The notes beneath the pieces were generated by a model. That model did not search any database. It saw only the letters and a list, made by a program, of their open reading frames with translations, and had not been told where the DNA came from. Made by a program: the position numbers and the translations under genes. A stretch of 54,106 bases of DNA from Pseudomonadota bacterium (lineage in GTDB: Bacteria > Desulfobacterota > Desulfovibrionia > Desulfovibrionales > Desulfovibrionaceae): NCBI GenBank assembly GCA_018817515.1, contig JAHIUD010000092.1, forward strand, positions 1-54,106. The letters are read 5' to 3'. Of this stretch, positions 33,747-42,879 are shown one piece after another; within the stretch, counting starts at the first letter, position 1, and each line of letters begins with the position of its first letter.

Positions 33747-35510
33747 ATGTATATTCTGGGTCTTTCATTCGATTACCACGACGCGGCCGCGGCACTGATC
33801 TCAGATGGGGCGATCGTCGCCGTCGCGCAGGAGGAGCGATTCAGCCGTGTAAAGCACGACGCGAGGTTGCCTAAACGGGCCATCGCGTTTTGTCTAGAAG
33901 AAGCGGACATCAACGCCGACCAGCTCGATGCGGTTTGCTTCTACGAAAACACTACGGTGAAGTTAGACCGCATCCTGCGCTCCAGCTTTTCCGGGTGCGG
34001 GATAGATGTTAGCGTCCTGAACCGCACGGTCCAGTCGTGGATGCAGGGAGGAAAACTATGCTTTCGGCAACGCATTGCGGAAGCCACGGGGATAGCACCC
34101 GACAAAATCTTCACCACCAGCCACCACCAGGCGCACACCGCTTCGGCCTATTTTTGTTCTCCCTTCCAGGAAGCCACCATCATCACCATCGACGGCGTGG
34201 GAGAGCTTGAAACCATGACTGTGTCCATAGGTCGGGGCAGTGTTATTGAAAAAGTTTTTTCGGTGAATTTTCCAGATTCCGTGGGGCTGCTGTATAGCGC
34301 CTTCACGGCGTTCCTCGGCTTCGAGGTGAACGAAGGCGAGTACAAGGTGATGGGCATGGGCGCTTTCGGCCGCCCTGTGCATGTGGAACGCATTCGCGCC
34401 CTGGTGGAATTGTTGCCAGACGGCGGCTTCCGCGTCGATCAAAGCTATTTCAATTTTAATGCGCCGGAAGTTTATCCCTTCACGGACAAACTGGTTAAAG
34501 CGTTCGGCGAACCGCGTGTGCCTGATACCGTCTTCGATGTTGATAGCAATGACCCGGAAGTGGTCAAGAACAGTCTCCATTACGCGGATATAGCCGCCAG
34601 CGTCCAGGCTGTAACCGAAGAATTGATCATGCACATTGTTTCCATGGCCATTGCGCGCACAGGTATCCGGCAGGTGGCAATGGCAGGCGGCGTTGCCCTC
34701 AATTCGCTGGCCAACGGCAAAATCCAACGCGAACTGGGTATCGAACTGTTCATCCAGCCCTCAGCCGGTGATTCCGGTGGCGCTCTAGGCACCGCGCTCT
34801 GGTATGCATATGCAGTGGCGGGGTTGCCACGGCACGCGGCCATGAACTCCGCATTTCTTGGCAAGTCCTGGACGAATGAAGGCGTCGAGGCGGAACTGCG
34901 CTCCGCTGGCGTGAAGTCCTACCGCCGGTTTGATGATATTGAGGAACTGCTGGATATCGTAGCCGGCCTGCTCCAGGAGAAGGCCATCATCGGCTGGATG
35001 CATGGCCGCTCCGAATGGGGGCCGCGCTCCCTGGGGGCGCGCACCATCATCGCAAATCCACTGTTCCCCGAAACCAAGAGCATTGTTAACGAGAAGATTA
35101 AATTTCGCGAGCCGTTTCGTCCCTTTGCCCCGGCGGTGCTAGCGGAACGCGCGCATGAGTACTTTGAAATTCCTCCAAACCTGCCGCCTCATGCGCCGGA
35201 AAGTTTCATGCTGGCTGTTGCGCCGGTGCGGGAAGAGCACAAGACGACGATACCGGCCGTGACCCATGCGGACGGTTCGGCCCGGGTCCAACTGGTGCAC
35301 AAGGCTATTTCCCCCCGCTTTCACGCACTCATTGAACATTTCGGCCGCAAGACAGGGGTTCCGGTGGTGCTGAACACCTCCTTTAACCTCCGCGGTGAGC
35401 CTATCGTCAACAGCCCCTACGATGCGTTGCGCACCTTCTCATGGAGCGGTATTGACTACCTGGTCCTGGAGAACTTCCTGATCACCAAGAAGGATATAGC
35501 ATGGCGGTAA
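33747..35510 (+). CDS. Carbamoyltransferase (NodU/TobZ/CmcH family)
   Basis: Start ATG 33747 follows CGGAGG; the frame extends 18 codons upstream but that part looks like leader. The 587-residue enzyme has the N-terminal Kae1-like domain (GLSFDYHDAAAALI, TTSHHQAHTASAYF with metal-binding histidines, EYKVMGMGAFG) and the C-terminal YrdC-like domain (GRSEWGPRSLGARTI, NTSFNLRGEP). It makes carbamoyl-AMP from carbamoyl phosphate and ATP and transfers the carbamoyl group to a hydroxyl, probably on a glycan sugar. The adjoining gene at 35501 overlaps its end. The length is normal. Confidence 0.92.
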   Translation: MYILGLSFDYHDAAAALISDGAIVAVAQEERFSRVKHDARLPKRAIAFCLEEADINADQLDAVCFYENTTVKLDRILRSSFSGCGIDVSVLNRTVQSWMQGGKLCFRQRIAEATGIAPDKIFTTSHHQAHTASAYFCSPFQEATIITIDGVGELETMTVSIGRGSVIEKVFSVNFPDSVGLLYSAFTAFLGFEVNEGEYKVMGMGAFGRPVHVERIRALVELLPDGGFRVDQSYFNFNAPEVYPFTDKLVKAFGEPRVPDTVFDVDSNDPEVVKNSLHYADIAASVQAVTEELIMHIVSMAIARTGIRQVAMAGGVALNSLANGKIQRELGIELFIQPSAGDSGGALGTALWYAYAVAGLPRHAAMNSAFLGKSWTNEGVEAELRSAGVKSYRRFDDIEELLDIVAGLLQEKAIIGWMHGRSEWGPRSLGARTIIANPLFPETKSIVNEKIKFREPFRPFAPAVLAERAHEYFEIPPNLPPHAPESFMLAVAPVREEHKTTIPAVTHADGSARVQLVHKAISPRFHALIEHFGRKTGVPVVLNTSFNLRGEPIVNSPYDALRTFSWSGIDYLVLENFLITKKDIAWR

Positions 35511-36832
35511 TTCTTGTCCTTCCTGCGGACACTATCGAAGCGGAATTGGCGACCTTCCTAGCCGCGCGGGTGCGTTCCTATTTCAAGACAGAGCATATCT
35601 CCGTCTATTGCGTTGGTGCCAATGAGGAGTGTTACCCGCAGGCTTGCGGTGTATCCGCCGTTTGCCCCCTTACCATGCTCACTCCATCCTTTGATGGCAT
35701 TGCCGTCTCCGTGTTGGAGAAAGACGGCTCGCTTGCGACGGTCCCCGCCGCGTCCAAAGCTTCGCTGGGCTATTACATCGACCGCATGGGGCGCATCTTC
35801 TCCCGCGAAACGGAGATCACACGTGATGAATACCCAGAGCTTGAAACTCACGTTTTCAACCGTCTTGGGCCGCGCGGTGCAGGAAACACCTTCTATTATT
35901 ATCCCTACGGGTATCTCTTCCGCGACAACAGCGTGGGGCACATCGACTCCCTCGGATTCCGGGTTCCGGACGACCTGAGTTTCCTTGAAGGCCGCCCCGT
36001 TTCGCACAAGCTCGCCATCGTCTACGGCGGATCGGCCGCGTTCAGCATGTACTCCACCCGTGAGGAAATGTTTCCCACCGTCGCGGAGAAAATTATCAAC
36101 ACAGCACTGCAGAAGTACGGCAAGGGTGAACGCGTCACTGTGCTGAACTATGGCATGCACGGCAACGTGCTGATGAATGAAATCCTGAACTTCGTCCTTT
36201 ATTGCCACAAGTTGAAGCCCGACGTGGTCATCGCCCACGATGGCTGGAACGACTTTGCTTATGGCCTGATGTCTGACCCGCATCTACTGGATAAGTGGCA
36301 AGTGGCTTACCAGTATAACCTTGAGAACTGGAGCCAACTGGTCCACGCGACATTCAAGCGGCCGGTCAATCAGCCCGGTTCTCCGTTCGAACCACGCAAT
36401 CTCCCCTTTTCCGTCCTGCGGGCCTATGCCTACCGCAAAGACCAGTTCGCGGAGATGGTCAAGGCCGCGGGAGCGCAATTTATCCCGGCCTTGCAGCCGT
36501 GCGTTTACAACAAGGCGACTTTGTCTCCGTTTGAAGCGGACAGGATTGATCTGCGCGCTCATGGGATGGACTGCTTCTCCAAGGTCTACCCCCGAATCAA
36601 GACGTTGTACGATACGTATCTCGCCTCGGTGCGGGCTGACGCGCCGGAGAACTTCGTGGACCTCCCCGCTGTGTTCTCCCGTTATGATGAGAAAACCACC
36701 CTGTTTGCCGACCATGTACATACCATGCCCAAGGGTGACCATGTGATCGCGGACGTCTATGCCGAGTCCCTAATGCCGCTGCTGTTCGGCAAGCAAATGA
36801 CTAGGCCGGAGGATGGCCCCCATGCTGCGTAA
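35501..36832 (+). CDS. SGNH-hydrolase-like protein of unknown role
   Basis: The 443-residue protein overlaps the carbamoyltransferase by ten bases. It shows pieces of an SGNH/GDSL fold: AIVYGGSAAFS (a GGS in place of GDS), NYGMHGN, VVIAHDGWNDF and FADHVHTMPKGDH near the C-terminus, fitting the DXXH block. The N-terminal 150 residues have no clear motif. There is no signal peptide, so it probably acts in the cytoplasm. Coupling to the carbamoyltransferase suggests it acts on the same sugar or polymer, as an esterase or acyltransferase. The assignment is tentative. Confidence 0.6.
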   Translation: MAVILVLPADTIEAELATFLAARVRSYFKTEHISVYCVGANEECYPQACGVSAVCPLTMLTPSFDGIAVSVLEKDGSLATVPAASKASLGYYIDRMGRIFSRETEITRDEYPELETHVFNRLGPRGAGNTFYYYPYGYLFRDNSVGHIDSLGFRVPDDLSFLEGRPVSHKLAIVYGGSAAFSMYSTREEMFPTVAEKIINTALQKYGKGERVTVLNYGMHGNVLMNEILNFVLYCHKLKPDVVIAHDGWNDFAYGLMSDPHLLDKWQVAYQYNLENWSQLVHATFKRPVNQPGSPFEPRNLPFSVLRAYAYRKDQFAEMVKAAGAQFIPALQPCVYNKATLSPFEADRIDLRAHGMDCFSKVYPRIKTLYDTYLASVRADAPENFVDLPAVFSRYDEKTTLFADHVHTMPKGDHVIADVYAESLMPLLFGKQMTRPEDGPHAA

Positions 36833-37526
36833 GATATTCTGCATGCTGTGCAACAAAATGCCTCGAGTCTTGAATCCTTCCCCTCCTGCCGGACAAGCCT
36901 GCCAACAGCAGTCCAGGCCCGTGTACGATCCGCTCAGGGAACAATATATTGGAGAATTGCAGCGCACGACGGAAATGCTCTTGCCTTATCTTAAGGACCC
37001 ATTGCCCTACGTAGTCGCCGCTCCGGGCGGCAGTCTTCAAGATCTTGTCCGCGGCTCCTTGGTGCTTCCCGCGTGGCAGCCCTTCGCCGTGGGCGGGGCG
37101 CGACGCGACGTTCCGGACGGAAGCGCAGGCCCGTATGCGTGGAACAGGTTCGTTGTTTCGCATTGCCCAGATCTCGGGAGTGCTCGGTGGGCCAAGATAC
37201 AGGCGTGCTTGGCGACTTTGCACACGTCCAACCCAGACCTTTTCGAAAATATCAGGGAGCTGCTCAGCCTGGCTCCCACACCAGACGTCGACGGGTACCA
37301 GTACGATTGGTGGACCGGCCGCGCGCCAACCATCAGCGAGCAGATGCGCAGTACCCTCCTTGCGCTGATCGACGAGTCATTGGCAACCCCTGAAGCCTTG
37401 TTCGCCGGAGTTTTTTTGGCCATCAACTTCCGCATGCTTCTCGTGTCGATGGTCAACTGCGAGGTGAACGATCCGCGCTTCTATCAGCAGTTCGCTCCTT
37501 CGCCGTTTGTGTACATGATGGCATAA
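36822..37526 (+). CDS. Uncharacterised protein (234 aa)
   Basis: The ATG at 36822 is nine bases from GGAGG and is better placed than the ATG at 36813. It overlaps the SGNH-like gene by 11 bases. The product starts with a short cysteine-containing segment (FCMLCNKM), then has PYVVAAPGGSLQDLVRG, GPYAWNRFVVSHC and a final hydrophobic part (LFAGVFLAINFRMLLVS). I recognise no family. Coupling suggests a role with the carbamoyltransferase and SGNH-like proteins. Confidence 0.55.
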   Translation: MLRKIFCMLCNKMPRVLNPSPPAGQACQQQSRPVYDPLREQYIGELQRTTEMLLPYLKDPLPYVVAAPGGSLQDLVRGSLVLPAWQPFAVGGARRDVPDGSAGPYAWNRFVVSHCPDLGSARWAKIQACLATLHTSNPDLFENIRELLSLAPTPDVDGYQYDWWTGRAPTISEQMRSTLLALIDESLATPEALFAGVFLAINFRMLLVSMVNCEVNDPRFYQQFAPSPFVYMMA

Positions 37527-37638
37527 TCGTCTCAACGACAAAACGGGATAATTCATTTAGCGACCAATTCGGCAAATTAAATATCTGCTCCGAACTGGCG
37601 CAGACGCCCTTCGGACAACCGTTTAGGCAGGGTGAGAC

Positions 37639-38691
37639 ATGAGCAGACCAGTGAAAACCAAGGCGGCAATTTTGGTGGAGCAGCGCGCTCCCCTGGTGGT
37701 TGACGAGATCACCCTTCCCGAGGAATTATGCTGCGGGCAGGTGTTGGTGCGGGTGCTGTACAGCGGCATTTGCGGTTCGCAACTGGGCGAAATCGAGGGA
37801 GTGAAAGGCCCAGATAAATATTTACCGCACCTGCTCGGCCATGAAGGTTCGGGTGAGGTGCTGGAGGTCGGCCCGGGGGTACGTCATGTTCACCCTGGCG
37901 ACAAGATCGTGTTGCACTGGCGCAAGGGCCCAGGCATCGACAGCGTGGCCCCGGTGTATTCCTGGAATGGCAAGAAGCTTAACGCTGGCTGGGTCACCAG
38001 CTTCAACGAACACGCCGTGGTTTCTGAAAACCGTCTGACACGCTTGCCAGAGAATTTCGACCTCCGCTTGGCGCCGTTGCTGGGCTGTGCCGTGACTACC
38101 GGCTTTGGCGCGGTGGTGAACACCGCCGCCCTCAAACTGGGCGAGTCCATTGTTGTCCTAGGTGCCGGGGGCGTTGGTCTGAACGTCATCCAGGCTGCCG
38201 CACTCACCACGGCCCACCCCATCGTGGCAGTGGACATATTTGACAACCGTCTAGAGTTGGCGCGCGCCATGGGCGCCACGCACACCATCAATTCTCGCGG
38301 AATCGATCTCACTCACACCATCCGCGATATCATTGGCGCGGCTGGCGCGGACGTGGTGGTGGATAACACAGGAAACACAGGCCTCATTGCCATGGCATAC
38401 GGCCTCACAGCCGGACAGGGACGCACCGTTCTCGTAGGGGTGCCCCGCGCCTCAGAGGACATCACCCTCCACTCTCTGCCACTGCACTTCGGAAAGATTC
38501 TCACCGGAACCCACGGAGGAGATGGCGATCCGGGGGTCGACATTCCTCGCTATGCGCGCTTGGCCCAGAGCGGGCGGCTCAGCCTGGCCCCCCTGGTGAC
38601 GGAGAGCTACAGCCTGGATGAGATAAACACGGCCATCGCACGCATGAAAAGCGGTGAGGTCGCCGGACGCTGCGTCATCGAGATGTGCTGA
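37639..38691 (+). CDS. Zinc-type alcohol dehydrogenase (MDR family)
   Basis: The 350-residue medium-chain dehydrogenase has the catalytic zinc residues in YSGICGSQLGE (Cys) and LLGHEGSGEV (His-Glu). The NAD-binding motif is VVLGAGGVGLNV, with VAVDIFDNR for adenine ribose recognition. The four cysteines of the structural zinc lobe are not present where expected; the segment reads LHWRKGPGIDS. The closest look is to class III-like or sugar/polyol dehydrogenases. A G-rich GCAGGGTGAG lies upstream. It could make or use a sugar-linked aldehyde or ketone in this locus. Confidence 0.82.
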   Translation: MSRPVKTKAAILVEQRAPLVVDEITLPEELCCGQVLVRVLYSGICGSQLGEIEGVKGPDKYLPHLLGHEGSGEVLEVGPGVRHVHPGDKIVLHWRKGPGIDSVAPVYSWNGKKLNAGWVTSFNEHAVVSENRLTRLPENFDLRLAPLLGCAVTTGFGAVVNTAALKLGESIVVLGAGGVGLNVIQAAALTTAHPIVAVDIFDNRLELARAMGATHTINSRGIDLTHTIRDIIGAAGADVVVDNTGNTGLIAMAYGLTAGQGRTVLVGVPRASEDITLHSLPLHFGKILTGTHGGDGDPGVDIPRYARLAQSGRLSLAPLVTESYSLDEINTAIARMKSGEVAGRCVIEMC

Positions 38692-38783
38692 CGCGCTGGC
38701 CTGAGGTCGTAAATGTACCTTTCTCTTGGTTTCTCATTTCAGGGCTAAGGACATTGTCAGGCCAAGGCGCCGCAGTCTAAACA

Positions 38784-40329
38784 ACTCGACTTTCGGACTT
38801 GATGTTTATGCTGCATCCACCACAGTTCTTTGACAATTGATAGGTTTCCAGCAGAAGAACTCAATCGTCTGGCCAAGGATAGCGTCTGCCATGGCTTGGT
38901 AGGCTTCCACGGGCCAGTGGCCGTCCTTGCGTAGCCGGTCCAGGGTCAGTGCCAGGATGCGCGTGAGCGATTCCAGGTAGCTCAGGTCGAGCATCTCACC
39001 GCAACAGGCGTGGAATAACTTCCCAAGTGTTCTTGGGTCGTCAGTTCGGCGCTGCTCCACGGAAAGGATGATGTAGCGCATGAGCACAATGGTCGCGTGA
39101 GCGATGAGAGCGTCGAAGTCTCTGGATTGGCAGCCCTTTTCCAGCCCAAGAAACTGTTTGGCCGTGCGGAAGAAAACCTCAATGTCCCAGCGTTTTCCGT
39201 AGATTCGCACCACATCAGCATCGGGCAGACTGGTGTCCGTGGACAGCAAGGCCAGCCAATCCTTCTTGTGGCGGTTTCGGACAAAGATAAGTCGGGCGCT
39301 TTGGCCGTCGTCCATTGTGACCACGGCACTGGCCAATACTTTTGCTAGGCCTCGGCGCTTCTTGAGTTCTCGGTAGATTCCGTCAAGGGAAAGGCGTTTG
39401 CCACTGAACCCGTAGAGTATCTTGGGCGTCTTCTTGACCATGCAGATGACTGGAATCAGGCTGCGCAGGGCCGAGATGATGGCGGGCAGGCCGAACCAAC
39501 TGTCCATGAGCAGGTAACGGGCCTTAACCCCAGAGGCCAACGCACGACGGAGCATGGGGACGAGCAAGGCGGTAGATTTTGTAGTGGCTTCACGGCGACG
39601 CGTGGCCCCGCAAGAGCGTCTGTCCAGATTCTTGGTGGCGCCTTGATATCGGTTGCTCGGGTCAGCGGAGGAAAGAAGGGCAAAGTCCAGAGGGACCAGA
39701 CTTGCTCCGTCTGACCAAGCCAGGGTCATCATGCGGAAGCCTTTGAGGAAACGATTCTCGCAGTGGTCATAGATTCTGGCGAGGAGTTCGACCTTCTTAG
39801 CTCTGGGTCGCTCGATGGCGGTGTCGTCGAGGATAAGCACGGATTCACGGTTTTGTTTGTCAGGGAATCGAGCATCGCTATGGCCTTGATGGCCAACTGG
39901 AGCAAAAACCGCCGCCAACTGAAATGGCTGGATGCGAGAAAGTCATACACGGCATCCTTGCCGATGCCGCAACGGGGGTTACTGACGACAGCGCGGAAGA
40001 TGTTCTGCCCAAAAAACGGCAATGAGACGAGGGTCATGAGCAAGGTCCCAGGCGAAACTCCCTTTGTCTTTGATATCCCGTAGCGCCCGGCGAGTCTGAC
40101 AACATTGAACTGCTTGAAAAACAAAGCAATTTTTGAAGTAGCCATCGCAGTGTTGCCTTGCTGAATGTAGCGAATTGCATTACTTTTCATGCGGGCACTT
40201 CCTGTTTTTGTTGCTGCTGCTTGGTAACAACAGCATACGGGAAGAGGAAGTGCCCTTCAACGAAAATAATTAATAATTTCTTATAATTATACTGTCACAA
40301 AAATGTAGTAACATCTCCGAAAGTCGAGT
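38784..40329 (-). mobile_element. IS4-family insertion sequence
   Basis: A 14-bp inverted repeat, ACTCGACTTTCGGA at 38784-38797 and its complement at 40316-40329, bounds a 1,546-bp element with one minus-strand transposase. No target duplication is clear (flanks AACA and AACC differ at one base). It sits between the MDR dehydrogenase end and a terminator at 40340, probably separating that gene from its own terminator. Confidence 0.9.
38806..40190 (-). pseudogene. IS4-family transposase, read in two frames
   Basis: The first frame (from 40190) gives the N-terminal domain (GTLLMTLVSLPFFGQNIFR, DAVYDFLASSHFSWRRF). After IAMLDSL the frame is lost near 39860 and the rest continues in another frame to 38806. 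This second part has LILDDTAIERP, LLMDSWFG and the Y-X2-R-X3-E-X6-K motif (YGKRWDIEVFFRTAK), i.e. the DDE catalytic residues of the IS4 family. No classical slippery heptamer is visible at the break, so a mutation is more likely than programmed frameshifting. Confidence 0.88.
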
Positions 40330-40339
40330 AACCAATATG

Positions 40340-40374
40340 AACGCCCAAGGCGAGCCCCAGTCCGGGGCGTTTTT
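40340..40374 (+). terminator. Intrinsic terminator separated from its gene by the IS4 element
   Basis: AACGCCC (40340-40346) can pair with GGGCGTT (40365-40371). Alternatively a compact stem GCCCC-AGTCC-GGGGC (40354-40368) forms. Either is followed by a T-run. It starts eleven bases after the IS4 end, so it was probably the terminator of the dehydrogenase operon before insertion. Confidence 0.6.
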
Positions 40375-40534
40375 GTTCGCTCGCCCGCCAACAGGGGCGC
40401 AGGGGCGTTGTATGGATGCAATTGTGGAACTATTGAACTCGACGCCCGCGCTGCGGCTTTTAAAGACGGTTTTTCGTCAACACAATATCAAGCATCGTAA
40501 AGAGCGACCTTTTCTATTGCTGTGGAGGTGTGAG

Positions 40535-40566
40535 TTGACATGGTCATCGGCATCAGGCAATATAAA
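40535..40566 (+). promoter_or_regulatory. Candidate promoter for the methyltransferase-Wzm-Wzt operon
   Basis: A perfect TTGACA (40535-40540) is followed by TATAAA at 40561-40566. The 20-base spacing is longer than ideal; shifted -10 matches at 17-19 bases are poorer. It lies about 125 bases before the first gene. Confidence 0.4.
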
Positions 40567-40689
40567 TGCATATTATCAAAGATAAAAGTGCCTATTTGGG
40601 CCGTTGGTTGAGGATGCCGAAGCCCGTTTCTACAAGAATTAATCACTCTTACATGGCAAGTCGCCATCAACCTACCAGTAAAGGTCAAG

Positions 40690-41367
40690 ATGAACGAACG
40701 AACGCGGGAAGAACAGTACGGGATCGTATTCGACGTGATCAAGAAGCATGGTAGGGCGCAGCTCGGCCTTATGGTTAACGAGTCGTGGAACCAGGACCCA
40801 CGCAGGATCGTTTTTACCCTCGCCCGGTACAAGTTCGTCTCAAAGATGTTGAGCGGAAGAAAGAACGTGCTGGAAGTCGGCTGCGCTGACGCATTCGGGA
40901 CACGGCTTGTCCAGCAGGAGGTCGGAAGCATTACGGCCGTCGACTATGACCCCATCTTCATCGAGGACGCCATCTCACGAGCTAACCCGCATTGGCCCAT
41001 GACCTGCAAGTTGCATGACATGCTTGAAGGGCCAGTCGAGGGCTCGTTTGACGGGGTGTATTGCCTGGACGTGCTGGAACACATTACGAGTAAGGACGAA
41101 ACGAAGTTTATGGCCAATATTGTCGCGTCAATGACACGACAGGGAGTGGCGATCTTTGGCCTGCCCTCCCTTGAGTCCCAGGTATATGCCTCGCCGCAAA
41201 GCAAGGCCGGGCATGTGAATTGCAAAAGCGGTGGGTCATTAAAAGAATTCCTTCTGATGAGCTTTGAAAATGTTTTTATGTTCTCAATGAATGATGAGGT
41301 TATCCACACGGGCTACTTACCCATGGCGCATTATTTGATGGCTCTGTGCGTCGGACCGAAATCATGA
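40690..41367 (+). CDS. SAM-dependent methyltransferase
   Basis: The 225-residue protein has a class I methyltransferase core: VLEVGCADAFGTRLV (motif I), TAVDYDP, then GVYCLDVLEHI. AAAGG precedes the start. It is coupled to the ABC permease by an ATGA overlap. In ABC-exported O-antigens, methylation or phosphorylation of the chain end by such a neighbour often sets chain length before export. That role is possible here but not shown. It begins an AT-richer block that extends to about 47017. Confidence 0.82.
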   Translation: MNERTREEQYGIVFDVIKKHGRAQLGLMVNESWNQDPRRIVFTLARYKFVSKMLSGRKNVLEVGCADAFGTRLVQQEVGSITAVDYDPIFIEDAISRANPHWPMTCKLHDMLEGPVEGSFDGVYCLDVLEHITSKDETKFMANIVASMTRQGVAIFGLPSLESQVYASPQSKAGHVNCKSGGSLKEFLLMSFENVFMFSMNDEVIHTGYLPMAHYLMALCVGPKS

Positions 41368-42149
41368 GTATTCGGACAGCGGTTGATGACCTTTCGAGCG
41401 GTTTGAAAATTTACCACATATGGATCATGCTGGCATGGTCAGAGATTAAGCAGCGGTATAGAAGATCAGTAATAGGGCCATTCTGGCTTACCCTCAGCAC
41501 TGCCATAATGATCCTTGCCATGGGGCCACTCTACGGAGGACTATTCGGTCAGAGTCTCAATAAATATTTTCTGTATCTCGCTACAAGTATTATTGTCTGG
41601 GGGCTCATTTCATCGTCCATCAATGATGCTTGTCAGGTTTTTATTGGTTCAGAAGGATTCATCAAGCAGAGTTCACTACCTCTGAGTGTCTATGTCCTGA
41701 GGCTAGTATGGAGGAATCTGATAATCTTCCTCCATAATGTTGTTGTTATTATTGGTGTTGCGATATTCTACCCGCCGGATATTAATTTGTCGACCTTGCT
41801 GGTAGTGCCAGGGTTGATGATATTAGCACTAAACGCTTTGTGGATAGGCATCGTCATCGGCCTTGTTTGCGCTAGATACCGGGATGTAACACAAATAGTA
41901 AGTAGTCTTGTGGGGATCGCATTTTTTATTACACCAGTTATGTGGTACCCAAGGATGCTTGGCGCGAAAGAGTGGATGGTCAACCTTAATCCGTTATACC
42001 ATTTCATGCAAATTCTAAGGGCGCCAATTCTTGGCGAGCCGGTTGCGCTCATAAACTGGATTACCGCCGTCGCGGTAACCCTTTTAGGGTTTATGTTAAT
42101 GATCGTGCTTTTTGGACGGTACAGGTCGAGAATCGCGTATTGGGTGTGA
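41364..42149 (+). CDS. wzm: ABC-2 type polysaccharide export permease (Wzm-like)
   Basis: The 261-residue protein has six hydrophobic segments and the ABC-2/Wzm sequence pattern near the N-terminus (LAWSEIKQRYRRSVIGPFW). FITPVMWYPRM and NPLYHFMQILRAPILGE lie in the second half, as in O-antigen and capsule exporters. It forms the membrane channel that exports the completed lipid-linked polymer with the ATPase encoded next. The start overlaps the methyltransferase stop. It is a strong assignment. Confidence 0.92.
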   Translation: MSIRTAVDDLSSGLKIYHIWIMLAWSEIKQRYRRSVIGPFWLTLSTAIMILAMGPLYGGLFGQSLNKYFLYLATSIIVWGLISSSINDACQVFIGSEGFIKQSSLPLSVYVLRLVWRNLIIFLHNVVVIIGVAIFYPPDINLSTLLVVPGLMILALNALWIGIVIGLVCARYRDVTQIVSSLVGIAFFITPVMWYPRMLGAKEWMVNLNPLYHFMQILRAPILGEPVALINWITAVAVTLLGFMLMIVLFGRYRSRIAYWV

Positions 42150-42153
42150 GGTT

Positions 42154-42873
42154 ATGAGCATTATAGTCGCAGAAAATTTGATTGTTGAGTTTCCGATTTA
42201 TGGAACAAGTGCACGATCACTCAAGAGTTCTGCTCTGAGGGCAGTTACTGGAGGAGTGCTTTCGCATGACGCCCATGATAAAGTCATCGTAAGGGCTCTT
42301 GATGACATAGGATTCAGTTGGAAATCTGGTGATAGAATCGGCTTGGTTGGGCACAACGGGTGTGGCAAGACGACTTTGCTGCGAACTTTGACCGGAGCCT
42401 ATGAGCCCAGTGGTGGGAAGCTGCTTATTCAGGGGTCTGTTGCGTCAATGCTAAGCATTACCCTTGGAATGGAAGGGGATGCCACCGGTATTGAAAATAT
42501 CTATTTACGGGGTACGCTGATCGGTCTGAACAAGCATGAGCTCAAGCGATTGGTCGAAGAGGTCACGGAGTTTTCTGAACTCGGCAACTATATCCACATG
42601 CCGATGCGCACTTACTCAACTGGCATGATGATGCGGATTGCCTTTGGCATATCGACAAGCATAACCGCGGACATTGTGCTGATGGACGAGTGGTTGAGTG
42701 TTGGCGATACCGATTTTGCAGAGAAAGCAGAGTTGCGGCTTCAGAAGTTGGTTGATCAGGCGAAGATTCTTGTCATTGCATCGCATAATTCCGGGCTCAT
42801 CGAAAAGATGTGCAACCGTGTCATGCACCTGGAGCATGGGAAAATCGTTTCCCATCATACAATCAACACATAA
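42154..42873 (+). CDS. wzt: Polysaccharide export ATPase (Wzt-like), short form
   Basis: The 239-residue ATPase has Walker A GHNGCGKTT (residues 66-74), the ABC signature region in RTYSTGMMMRIAFG, Walker B IVLMDEWL and the switch SHNSG. The N-terminal part (FPIYGTSARSLKSS) is typical of the KpsT/Wzt group. It stops right after the nucleotide-binding domain, so the C-terminal carbohydrate-binding domain of E. coli O9a-type Wzt is absent. Substrate recognition must therefore be supplied otherwise or is not needed. The start lies four bases after wzm. Confidence 0.92.
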   Translation: MSIIVAENLIVEFPIYGTSARSLKSSALRAVTGGVLSHDAHDKVIVRALDDIGFSWKSGDRIGLVGHNGCGKTTLLRTLTGAYEPSGGKLLIQGSVASMLSITLGMEGDATGIENIYLRGTLIGLNKHELKRLVEEVTEFSELGNYIHMPMRTYSTGMMMRIAFGISTSITADIVLMDEWLSVGDTDFAEKAELRLQKLVDQAKILVIASHNSGLIEKMCNRVMHLEHGKIVSHHTINT

Positions 42874-42879
42874 GAGCAT

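Larger units (their letters stand above)
40330..40689. other. Regulatory gap before the export block
   Basis: The region holds the terminator at 40340-40374 and a promoter candidate at 40535-40566. An 82-codon frame beginning at 40337 runs through the hairpin and has no ribosome site, so I do not count it as a gene. AT content rises towards the methyltransferase start at 40690. Confidence 0.5.

Noticed and set aside
39840-39880. Programmed frameshift in the IS4 transposase
   Set aside because: The frame change is real in the sequence, but the local bases (ACAAACAAAAC on the coding strand) do not form a standard slippery heptamer, so a mutation is the simpler explanation.
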